From: Fusicatenibacter sp.
GTDB taxonomy: Bacteria; Bacillota; Clostridia; Lachnospirales; Lachnospiraceae
DNA length: 53,126 bases
Reading direction: 5' to 3'
Assembly: GCA_022766945.1 (NCBI GenBank)
Contig: JALEOU010000017.1
Span: 1 to 53,126, forward strand
Below, piece after piece: positions 34,488-42,370 of this stretch. The notes beneath the pieces were generated by a model. It saw nothing but the letters and a program-made list of their open reading frames with translations, searched no databases and had not been told where the DNA came from. A program made the translations under genes and the position numbers. The first letter of the stretch is position 1, and the number at the start of each line of letters is the position of its first letter.

Positions 34488-37400
34488 TCAGACGCGCTCT
34501 ACTGCCATGGTAACTTTCTCAGAGTTGATACTCCATTCTTTCTCATAGCCCTTTGTCTCTCCAGTCACGATGTCTTCTGCCAGAACTTCAGATTTAATTT
34601 CATCACCATGTGCATTCATAATGCTCACAATCTTATCGTTGTCTTTTACGTATACTCGAATCTTATCCATCACCTCAAAACCGGCTTCCTTACGCATGGT
34701 CTGCACTTTGCTGATAATCTCACGCACAAAGCCCTCCTCGATCAGCTCCGGTGTCAGGTTGGTATCGAGGACAACGGTGATTGTATTGTCGGATTCGGAG
34801 ACATAACCTTCCATCCGGGCGGTTTCAATCAGCAAATCCTCTTTCAATAATACAATTTCCTGACCATCAATGTCAAGTTTTAGTTCATTCGTTGTATTAA
34901 GTTCAGCCATTGCGCTGTTTCCATCGATCTCAGTGAGCGCATTTTTGATCTTATTTAACAATTTTCCGTACTTCGGTCCCACGGTACGCATCTGCGGTTT
35001 GAAGCTGTAAGTGATGAAATCAGCGATATCATCGGTAAATACCACTTCCTTCACATTCAGCTCATCCCCGATGATTTCCCTGAAGAATTCGGAAAGGGTG
35101 AATGCGCTCTTTACATACATCCGGCTGATCGGCTGACGGTTCTTGATATTTGCAGTGTTACGGCAGGCACGGCCCATCACCACGATCTCCAGAAGGTCTG
35201 CCATGTCCTCCTCCAGCTTCGGATTGATCCAGCTCTCCTCTACCGTTGGATAATCGCACAGGTGGATGCTTTCCGGAGCATGCTCATCGATGCTTCTCAC
35301 CAGATTCTGGTAGATATCCTCTGTCATGAACGGAATCATCGGCGCTGCAGCCTTGGAAATGTCAACCAGTGCCTTATACAGTGTCATATATGCATTGATC
35401 TTATCCTGCTCCATGCCCTTTGCCCAGAAACGCTCACGGGAACGGCGCACATACCAGTTGCTCATGTCGTCTACAAAGGACTGCAAAGCTTTGGCAGCCT
35501 CCGGGATCCGGTAATCTGCCAGGTTGTCATCTACTGCTTTAACGGTGGATTCCAGTCTGGAGAGCAGCCATTTGTCCATCACGGATAATTTCTCATATTC
35601 CAGCGCGTATTTTGTAGCGTCAAACTGATCGATATTTGCATACAGTACAAAGAATGCGTAAGTATTCCAGAGAGTTCCCATGAACTTTCTCTGTCCTTCC
35701 ACTACCGTCTTGCCTGCAAAACGGGACGGCAGCCACGGTGCACTGCTGGAATAGAAGTACCAGCGGATCGCATCCGCGCCATAAGCAGCCAGCGCTTCAA
35801 ACGGATCTACGGCATTTCCCTTGGACTTACTCATCTTCTGTCCGTTCTCATCCTGAACCAGGCCGAGGACAATAACATTCTCATACGGTGCTTTGTTGAA
35901 CAGCAGAGTGGAGATTGCCAGCAGAGAATAGAACCAGCCTCTGGTCTGATCCACTGCCTCAGAGATAAACTGTGCCGGGAACTGTTTCTCAAATACTTCT
36001 TTATTTTCAAACGGATAGTGATGCTGTGCAAAAGGCATGGAACCGGAATCAAACCAGCAGTCAATAACCTCCGGTACACGGTGCATCTCTTTTCCGCAAT
36101 GTGGACACCTGATGGTTACGGCGTCGATATATGGACGGTGAAGCTCAATCTTTTCCGGACAGTTGTCGGATTTTTCTTTCAGCTCTGCGATACTGCCGAT
36201 GCACTCCTGATGGCCGCATTCACACTGCCATACGTTCAGAGGAGTTCCCCAGTAGCGGTTTCTGGAAAGTCCCCAGTCCTGTACATTCTCCAGCCAGTCG
36301 CCGAAACGTCCCTTGCCGATGCTCTCCGGAATCCAGTTGATGGTGTTGTTGTTGCGGATCAGATCTTCCTTCACCGCTGTCATGCGGATGAACCAGGTCT
36401 CTCTCGCATAGTAGATCAGCGGGGTATCACATCTCCAGCAGTGCGGATAGCTGTGCTCAAAGAGCGGTGCGGAGAACAGAAGACCTGCATCCTCAAGTGC
36501 CTGCAGGATCGGCATGTCCGCTTTTTTGCAGAACATTCCGGCCCAGGGCGTCTCCTCTACCATCTCACCCTTTTCATTTACCATCTGTACAAACGGCAGA
36601 TCGTATTTGTGGCCGACTTTGGAGTCATCCTCACCGAACGCCGGTGCAATATGAACGACGCCGGTACCATCAGTCAGCGTAACGTACGTATCACATACCA
36701 CATAATGTGCCTTTTTGCCGCCGATTCTCTTTTCGGCATAGGGGAACAGCGGCTCATATTCTTTGTATTCCAGATCCTTTCCAACGTAATGCTCCAGGAT
36801 CTGCGCATTTTCTCCGAGAACGGTATCCACCAGCGCGGCTGCCATATAATAGGTATATCCATCGCAGGCAACCTTCACATAATCTTCCTTTGGGTTCACG
36901 CACAGTGCCACGTTGGACGGCAGTGTCCAGGGCGTCGTAGTCCATGCCAGGATATAGGCATCCTCCCCTTTCACCTTAAAGCGAACGACTGCAGAGCGCT
37001 CTTTGACATCTTTGTATCCCTGAGCAACCTCATGGGAAGACAGCGGCGTACCGCAGCGCGGGCAGTAGGGAACGATCTTATATCCCTTGTAGAGAAGTCC
37101 TTTCTTCCAGATCTCCTTTAACGCCCACCATTCGGACTCAATGTAGTCATCATGGTAGGTTACATACGGGTTCTTCATGTCCGCCCAGAAACCAACGGTA
37201 TGAGAGAAATCCTCCCACATGCCTTCGTATTTCCAGACACTCTCCTTACACTGCTCAATGAACGGCTCCACACCGTACTGCTCGATCTGCTCTTTACCAT
37301 CCAGACCCAGCTTCTTCTCCACTTCCAGCTCAACGGGAAGTCCGTGAGTATCCCATCCGGCCTTTCTCGGCACCTCGTAACCTTTCATGGTACGGTATCT

Positions 37401-37607
37401 CGGGATCATATCTTTGATGACACGGGTCTCCACATGTCCGATATGGGGTTTTCCGTTGGCGGTAGGCGGTCCGTCATAGAATACGTAGGACGGATTGCCC
37501 TCTCTTTGCTTCATACTTTTCTCGAAGATCTGATTGTCTTCCCAGAACTTCTCAACTGCTTTTTCTCTCTCGACAAAATTCATGTCGGCGGAAACTTTCT
37601 TGTACAT
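34488..37607 (-). CDS. ileS: Isoleucyl-tRNA synthetase
   Basis: 1039 residues from the ATG at 37605-37607 with AGGAGGTACGAAG upstream. Longer in-frame readings lack a ribosome site and run into the T-box leader. HIGH motif PHIGH follows PPTANGK; WDTHGLPVELEVEKKLG and the editing-domain blocks follow; KMSKSKGNAVDP is the second signature. The length and the long C-terminal part after the anticodon-binding domain fit the eukaryote-like/type-2 IleRS found in many Clostridia, a form associated with mupirocin resistance (inference from length and family). Controlled by an Ile-type T-box. Confidence 0.95.
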   Translation of the reverse strand: MYKKVSADMNFVEREKAVEKFWEDNQIFEKSMKQREGNPSYVFYDGPPTANGKPHIGHVETRVIKDMIPRYRTMKGYEVPRKAGWDTHGLPVELEVEKKLGLDGKEQIEQYGVEPFIEQCKESVWKYEGMWEDFSHTVGFWADMKNPYVTYHDDYIESEWWALKEIWKKGLLYKGYKIVPYCPRCGTPLSSHEVAQGYKDVKERSAVVRFKVKGEDAYILAWTTTPWTLPSNVALCVNPKEDYVKVACDGYTYYMAAALVDTVLGENAQILEHYVGKDLEYKEYEPLFPYAEKRIGGKKAHYVVCDTYVTLTDGTGVVHIAPAFGEDDSKVGHKYDLPFVQMVNEKGEMVEETPWAGMFCKKADMPILQALEDAGLLFSAPLFEHSYPHCWRCDTPLIYYARETWFIRMTAVKEDLIRNNNTINWIPESIGKGRFGDWLENVQDWGLSRNRYWGTPLNVWQCECGHQECIGSIAELKEKSDNCPEKIELHRPYIDAVTIRCPHCGKEMHRVPEVIDCWFDSGSMPFAQHHYPFENKEVFEKQFPAQFISEAVDQTRGWFYSLLAISTLLFNKAPYENVIVLGLVQDENGQKMSKSKGNAVDPFEALAAYGADAIRWYFYSSSAPWLPSRFAGKTVVEGQRKFMGTLWNTYAFFVLYANIDQFDATKYALEYEKLSVMDKWLLSRLESTVKAVDDNLADYRIPEAAKALQSFVDDMSNWYVRRSRERFWAKGMEQDKINAYMTLYKALVDISKAAAPMIPFMTEDIYQNLVRSIDEHAPESIHLCDYPTVEESWINPKLEEDMADLLEIVVMGRACRNTANIKNRQPISRMYVKSAFTLSEFFREIIGDELNVKEVVFTDDIADFITYSFKPQMRTVGPKYGKLLNKIKNALTEIDGNSAMAELNTTNELKLDIDGQEIVLLKEDLLIETARMEGYVSESDNTITVVLDTNLTPELIEEGFVREIISKVQTMRKEAGFEVMDKIRVYVKDNDKIVSIMNAHGDEIKSEVLAEDIVTGETKGYEKEWSINSEKVTMAVERV

Positions 37608-37661
37608 CTTCGTACCTCCTGTAACGATTCTCACATGGATAACAGCTGTAAAATAAGAAAA

Positions 37662-37935
37662 GGCCTCCGCCCTGTAATAGGACGAAAGCCATACTATCGT
37701 TACCACCTGTTACATACCAACATATGCAGTTCCTGTAACGGGGAACAGCCGACGCTTCTTACTCCGGTCTGCAGCGCCTTTTCATTCCGCCATCCGACCG
37801 GTTCAGAATTGCAACTTGGAAGTGATGTTCATCTGCGGCTACTCGTACCGGGCTCCCACCATCTCCGGCTCGCTTTCTGCTTGTTCCTTTCGCATACAGA
37901 CTACTGTCTTCGTCAATGTCTTTTGCTTATTTCAA
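37662..37935 (-). ncRNA. T-box riboswitch (isoleucine-type) upstream of ileS
   Basis: Minus strand: stem-I region with ATC in GAACATCACTTCC as a plausible Ile specifier (near 37832), then the T-box core AGGTGGTAACGATAG (about 37694-37708). A terminator follows: GGCTTTCGTCCT (37679-37690) pairs completely, allowing G-U, with AGGGCGGAGGCC (37662-37673), and a T-rich run comes next. The regulated gene is ileS. No other gene lies in 37608-37972. Confidence 0.88.
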
Positions 37936-37938
37936 CCC

Positions 37939-37968
37939 ATTATACATAGATACCCGCAAAATTGTCAA
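37939..37968 (-). promoter_or_regulatory. Promoter of the ileS T-box leader
   Basis: Minus strand: perfect TTGACA (37963-37968), 18-bp spacer, perfect TATAAT (37939-37944). It begins within five bases of the stop codon of the upstream exonuclease gene. Confidence 0.82.
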
Positions 37969-37972
37969 GGGG

Positions 37973-38920
37973 TTAACTGTTCTTTTTCTGTAAACGCTTC
38001 TTTCTCAGATTTTCTTTTTTCTGGCGGATCTCCCCGGCTTCCTCCTCGCAGCTGACCCGGATCGTCTTGACCACGAAGGTTTTTCCCTCATCCGTATGCT
38101 TCATGCGTGCCTTGCCCTTGAGATACCCATGCTCCGGACAGTAGGCAACACAGTAATAGTTTTTCCCGCCGGCGGAAAACCAGCGCATTTTCTTTCTCGC
38201 GGTTCTTCCGCAGATACAGCAGTGTGTGGAGGATACTTCCCGGTCACGGATCGCTTCCTCACGGGTGTCAAATTCTCTCGAGATAAATTTGGTATAGCCG
38301 TTGTATACAGCATGAATTTCGTCGCGTTTGCTCCTGGGGTTCTGATAGACGTCGATGGAATCATAGGCAAGCACCACATCCATATCCAGCGTCTGAAAGA
38401 TCCTGGCGGTATACCGGGCATCGGAAAGCGCCTGATGGAAACTGTCCTCTTTGGAGAGGGAGAGATAATCCGCCGCGTATTCCAGCGCGCGTCTGCTTTT
38501 CATCGTCTCATACTGGATCGCGAAAAGCTTCTGCACATCGTAGAAATGGATCGGTCCCCGAAGCAATGAGAGCAGGCCGTAGTATTTCATATTGCGCTGC
38601 AGCTCTGTCAGGTCTCCCGGACCCCAGGTACAGAACATGCACTCGCCTCCCGCGAAGTTCAGAAATTCGCGAAGCCCCTGGGAAAACGGGACACCTCCCT
38701 TTAATTCCTCCTCGGTGATTCCTACAACCTCTCTGGTCCTGTGATGGAGATGCTTGTACACCACCGGCCGGATAAGCCGATGAAACGTATCCACAATCTG
38801 GCGCGCACTGTCCAGTTTCACGGCCCCGATCTCTATGATCTCAAAAGGAAGAGCCGGATTCTCCTGCTCCTTTCCGTAAGGGCACTGATTCCACTCAAGA
38901 TCAAACACAACGTAATTCAT
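37973..38920 (-). CDS. DEDDh 3'-5' exonuclease-family protein with C-terminal zinc knuckle
   Basis: 315 residues from the ATG at 38918-38920. Exonuclease motif I VVFDLEWNQ (Asp7, Glu9), EIIEIGAVKLD, motif II within FCTWGPGDLTELQ, and motif III HQALSDARYTARIF. After residue ~215 comes an extra region with CCICGRTARKKMRWF and YCVAYCPEHGY, a possible metal-binding finger, and a Lys/Arg-rich tail. KapD-like exonucleases share the core. The ribosome site is weak and distant. It follows dacF by eight bases and probably shares its transcript. Target RNA or DNA unknown. Confidence 0.82.
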   Translation of the reverse strand: MNYVVFDLEWNQCPYGKEQENPALPFEIIEIGAVKLDSARQIVDTFHRLIRPVVYKHLHHRTREVVGITEEELKGGVPFSQGLREFLNFAGGECMFCTWGPGDLTELQRNMKYYGLLSLLRGPIHFYDVQKLFAIQYETMKSRRALEYAADYLSLSKEDSFHQALSDARYTARIFQTLDMDVVLAYDSIDVYQNPRSKRDEIHAVYNGYTKFISREFDTREEAIRDREVSSTHCCICGRTARKKMRWFSAGGKNYYCVAYCPEHGYLKGKARMKHTDEGKTFVVKTIRVSCEEEAGEIRQKKENLRKKRLQKKNS

Positions 38921-38927
38921 AAACCGC

Positions 38928-40259
38928 TTAATTCCTTCTCTTTCTCTTCTTCCCTCTTCTGCGGCGGCGTCTTTTTCTGCGCCTGTGTCGACGCACCAGG
39001 GACGCAAACACCATCCAGAGAAACAGCAGAACCAGAACGATCAGCAGACCGATGAGAAAATAGCGGGCGATTCCGTCAAAGACACCTTTTTTCTCTTCGC
39101 CGGAAGTTTCCGCCGCAGGAGAAGGACTCACAGGCGTCTCTTCCAGGGAAGAGTCGGCAGACAGGGACGTGCCGCTGACCGTCTCTTTGGGACGGCCATC
39201 CTCGCCGTCACCGCCTTCTTCACTCTGATCCGTCTGGTTCAGATACATAGCTCCTTTGTCAGGGAAAACACTGGTAAAACCATAATCAAACAGACTCGCC
39301 GTGTCCGTATACACCTGACGCCCCTGCGTGCGCATCGTCACACACATCAGTGTTCTTCCATCCCTTTGGGCGAAGGTGACCAGCGTGTTCAGCGCCGCCT
39401 CCGTATATCCGGTCTTTCCGCCGATACAGCCCTCATAATAATAGTCTGTGTCAGGAAGAAGCATCTTATGATGATTCTTCAGGTAGCGGATCTCGGTATA
39501 CTTTTCCGTGGCAGGAATCTGATAAGTTTTCGTCCCTGTCACCGTCCGGAAGGTCTCATTTGCAAAAGCCGCCTGGGCGATCAGCGCCATATCATGCGCC
39601 GTGGTATAATGGTTCTCATCCGGCAGTCCGTTGGTATTATTAAAATGTGTTCCGGTACAGCCAAGGCTCTGCGCCTTCTCGTTCATCCTGTCTACAAAAG
39701 CCTCGATGGACCCGGCCACATGCTCAGCCACTCCGCAGCACACTTCATTGGCCGAATTCAGCATCATGCCGTACCAGCACTGCTCCATGGTAAGCACTTC
39801 ACCGAGGCGGCAGCCGATATTCGAGCTGTCCCACTCAATGCTGTCCAGCGCATGCTGGGAAAATGTCACCTGCTCATCCGGCGCACAGTTTTCCATGGCG
39901 AGCAGGGTCGTCATGATCTTGGTAATGCTGGCCGGATACAGCTGCTTGTCTATATTTTTCGCATACAGAATTCTGCCGTCATCCAGATCCACTAAAATTC
40001 CCGACTCCGCGTAGATCGCCGGTCCTGCCGGCCATCCCTCGATCGCGTCTGTCTGAACCGGCTCATAATAAGCAGCCGGATGCGGATCCTCTGTGGGTGC
40101 CGCTTCTCCCCCTGCAGCTCCCTCACTTGCAGATACCGCCGTTGTCCCAGGTACATTCCCTTCCGATGCAGCCTGCACACTTTGCGGTCCAAAAGCCGAA
40201 ACAGCAAGACACAGGGCTGCTGCCCATGCGGCCGCCGTCTGGCTCATTTTTCTCTTCAT
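38928..40259 (-). CDS. D-alanyl-D-alanine carboxypeptidase (DacF/PBP5 type)
   Basis: 443 residues. Signal peptide 1-30. Family S11 motifs: SITK (Ser111, Lys114), SAN (169-171), KTG (282-284). It trims the terminal D-Ala of peptidoglycan stem peptides. The usual amphipathic anchor is replaced by a low-complexity linker and one membrane helix (about 398-421), followed by a strongly basic cytoplasmic tail of ~20 Arg/Lys residues, an unusual ending that may interact with nucleic acid or acidic lipids (inference). AAAGGAT precedes the ATG. It is followed by the exonuclease gene. Confidence 0.9.
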   Translation of the reverse strand: MKRKMSQTAAAWAAALCLAVSAFGPQSVQAASEGNVPGTTAVSASEGAAGGEAAPTEDPHPAAYYEPVQTDAIEGWPAGPAIYAESGILVDLDDGRILYAKNIDKQLYPASITKIMTTLLAMENCAPDEQVTFSQHALDSIEWDSSNIGCRLGEVLTMEQCWYGMMLNSANEVCCGVAEHVAGSIEAFVDRMNEKAQSLGCTGTHFNNTNGLPDENHYTTAHDMALIAQAAFANETFRTVTGTKTYQIPATEKYTEIRYLKNHHKMLLPDTDYYYEGCIGGKTGYTEAALNTLVTFAQRDGRTLMCVTMRTQGRQVYTDTASLFDYGFTSVFPDKGAMYLNQTDQSEEGGDGEDGRPKETVSGTSLSADSSLEETPVSPSPAAETSGEEKKGVFDGIARYFLIGLLIVLVLLFLWMVFASLVRRHRRRKRRRRRRGKKRKRRN

Positions 40260-40297
40260 ATCCTTTGTTCTCCCCTGATTTCTTCTTTCCTCTGCCC

Positions 40298-40314
40298 GCT
40301 CAATCGCATTGAGC
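40298..40314 (-). promoter_or_regulatory. Palindrome in the dacF-type gene leader
   Basis: GCTCAATCGCATTGAGC is a perfect 7-3-7 palindrome between the promoter (TTGCCG at about 40353-40358, 17-bp spacer, TATAAT at 40330-40335, minus strand) and the ATG. It could be an operator or an RNA hairpin. Confidence 0.45.
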
Positions 40315-40391
40315 AGGGGTATTTACCTAATTATATAAGATTTTCTTCCGGTCGGCAACCAGAAAAATCCTGGCAAAACCGCCCGGACTCT

Positions 40392-41723
40392 TTACAGCTT
40401 TGCGTTTTTCCATGTCCCCTTTGCATACATAAGTACAGATATTCCTGTTCCGATCGTCCATCCGACCGGCCAGGAGCTCCAGACGCCGATAATGCCAAAT
40501 GGCGGCGCGAGCACGGCTGCCAGAACCACGCGAAGCAGCAGATCCGCAAAGGTGGAAATCATGAACAGATGCACCGCTCCCGAACCCCGCAGAATCCCGT
40601 CGGTCATGATTTTGACGGAGACAACGAGGTAAAACGGCGAGACAAACCGAAGAAACTGCAGGCCGGTATCCATGGCACTCCCTGTCGGATCCTGCATAAA
40701 AATCCCCACCAGAAATCTTCCAAGGAGAAGAAATGCCGCTATACACGGCACCGCCATGACAAGGTCCAGCAGCAGACCGCCCCGGTAGCCCTCGCGGATC
40801 CGATCGTATTTTTTCGCCCCCACATTCTGTGCAGTAAAGGTCGACATGCCATTGCCGGCTGCCGTAAACAGCGAGATGGCTATGGTGTTCAGACGGATGG
40901 CTGCGGTATACCCCGCAATCACGCTGGCACCAAAATTGTTGATAATACTCTGAATGATAATATTTCCCACTGAGATAAAGGACTGCTGCAGGATGCTGGG
41001 AATCGCCACTTTGACAATCTTTCGCAGGATTTCCCCGGAAAAAAGTTCATACCGGCCTGTGTGGGGAAGCCCCCGCAGACGCCTCGCAAGTGCAGCCACT
41101 GCCAGAATGCAGCTGACCCCCTGGCAGAGAAAAGTTGCCCATGCCACACCGGCCACTCCCATGGAAAAGCCTTTGACAAACAGAATGTCCACCAGAATAT
41201 TCGAAGTTGAGGAAAACGCCAGAAAATACAGAGGCGTTTTGGAATCACCCATCGCCGAAAAAATACCGGTTGCCACATTGTAGAAAAAGACAAAGGGCAT
41301 TCCGGCAGTGTAGATTTTCAGATACAGCAGTGAATCATTCAGGATTTCCTCCGGCGTATTCATCAGAAACAGCAGTCCTCTGGTGCAGAGAAATCCAAAA
41401 ATCATCAGCGCCGCACAGAGCACGCCAAAGGCCAGAAACGAGGTAGTCACCGATGTTTTCAGTTCCTTCCACCGCTTCGATCCGAAAAGCTGAGAGACCA
41501 CCACGGAGCATCCGATGTTGCATCCAAAGGCGAACGCTGTGTAAATCAGCGTGATCTCCGAAGCATTTCCCACTGCCGCAAGGGCATGCTCACCTACAAA
41601 TTTTCCTGATACCAGACTGTCCGCCAGGTTATACAGCTGCTGAAAAACAACACTTCCAAGCAGCGGGATTGTGTACATCCACAAAACCTTCCGCGGACTT
41701 CCTTCTGTCAGATCCTTATTCAC
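40392..41723 (-). CDS. MATE-family efflux transporter
   Basis: 443 residues, about twelve membrane helices in two halves. The MATE start reads KVLWMYTIPLLGSVVFQQLYNLADSLVSGKFVG, with the matching second-half motif PSILQQSFISVGNIIIQSIIN. These transporters export organic cations or drugs using Na+ or H+. It starts at GTG, overlapping the stop of the MocA-like gene by four bases, with GAGGG at good distance, so it belongs to the xanthine-dehydrogenase operon. Its substrate may be a product or toxic analogue from that pathway (inference). Confidence 0.9.
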   Translation of the reverse strand: MNKDLTEGSPRKVLWMYTIPLLGSVVFQQLYNLADSLVSGKFVGEHALAAVGNASEITLIYTAFAFGCNIGCSVVVSQLFGSKRWKELKTSVTTSFLAFGVLCAALMIFGFLCTRGLLFLMNTPEEILNDSLLYLKIYTAGMPFVFFYNVATGIFSAMGDSKTPLYFLAFSSTSNILVDILFVKGFSMGVAGVAWATFLCQGVSCILAVAALARRLRGLPHTGRYELFSGEILRKIVKVAIPSILQQSFISVGNIIIQSIINNFGASVIAGYTAAIRLNTIAISLFTAAGNGMSTFTAQNVGAKKYDRIREGYRGGLLLDLVMAVPCIAAFLLLGRFLVGIFMQDPTGSAMDTGLQFLRFVSPFYLVVSVKIMTDGILRGSGAVHLFMISTFADLLLRVVLAAVLAPPFGIIGVWSSWPVGWTIGTGISVLMYAKGTWKNAKL

Positions 41724-42370
41724 TTTCTTTTCCCTCTTTCCTTTGTATCGTTATCCACGGATGATCCCCCGGCTCCTTCAAGGGCTTCCTTCCATGCCCT
41801 CCGGTCATCCACATCTTTTAATTCTTTCTGTTTTCGCGCACAGACCGTACACACATCTGACCGCTTCTTCAGAATCTTCTTTCCCCCGGTGTCCCCTTCC
41901 AGTGCCATCAGCTTGGGATACAGCGCAGCGGAAAAGATCGCCGGATTTCCGGAGGTATCCTGCCATGTGACATAACCGCCCGCATAGCCGCCGTCCACCG
42001 TCTTTTCGATCAGCTCCAGCACAGTCTGATGGCAAATCCAGGGCTGGTCCGCCACACAGAACAGATAATAATCCGCTTCACAGACAGCAAGGCCGGCCCG
42101 TATGGAATAGGAAATCCCCTTTTCCCTCTCCGGCGAACCGGTAAGAATCATTCGCTCTTTGTAAATTTTCTTCTTTTCTTCCACATATTCCCGGATGCGG
42201 GAGTATTCACTCACCACAGTCAGAACTGTATCCTGCCGTACAGTAAGAACCGCCTCCAGCGCATGGAGCCCATAAAGAAACATGGGCTTCCCGTCGATTT
42301 CCGAATAAAGCTTATTACCCCCAAAACGGCGGCTGTTTCCAGCCGCCAGATAGATCATGTTAATTTTCAT
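41720..42370 (-). CDS. MocA-like molybdenum cofactor nucleotidyltransferase
   Basis: 216 residues. The N-terminal nucleotide-binding loop is YLAAGNSRRFGGNKLYSEIDGKP; then FCVADQPWICHQTV, and NPAIFSAALYPKLMALEGDTGGKKIL near the end. This fits the MobA/MocA nucleotidyltransferase superfamily that attaches CMP or GMP to molybdopterin. Next to a molybdenum hydroxylase, the CTP-using MocA (cytosine dinucleotide cofactor for the XDH family) is most likely. The gene overlaps the large XDH subunit gene by 11 bases and the MATE gene by four. No strong ribosome site, so coupled translation is expected. Confidence 0.82.
   Translation of the reverse strand: MKINMIYLAAGNSRRFGGNKLYSEIDGKPMFLYGLHALEAVLTVRQDTVLTVVSEYSRIREYVEEKKKIYKERMILTGSPEREKGISYSIRAGLAVCEADYYLFCVADQPWICHQTVLELIEKTVDGGYAGGYVTWQDTSGNPAIFSAALYPKLMALEGDTGGKKILKKRSDVCTVCARKQKELKDVDDRRAWKEALEGAGGSSVDNDTKERGKRK

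Noticed and set aside
37608-37706. N-terminal extension of ileS
   Set aside because: No ribosome site, atypical residues, and it overlaps the T-box terminator; the ATG at 37607 has an AGGAGG site.
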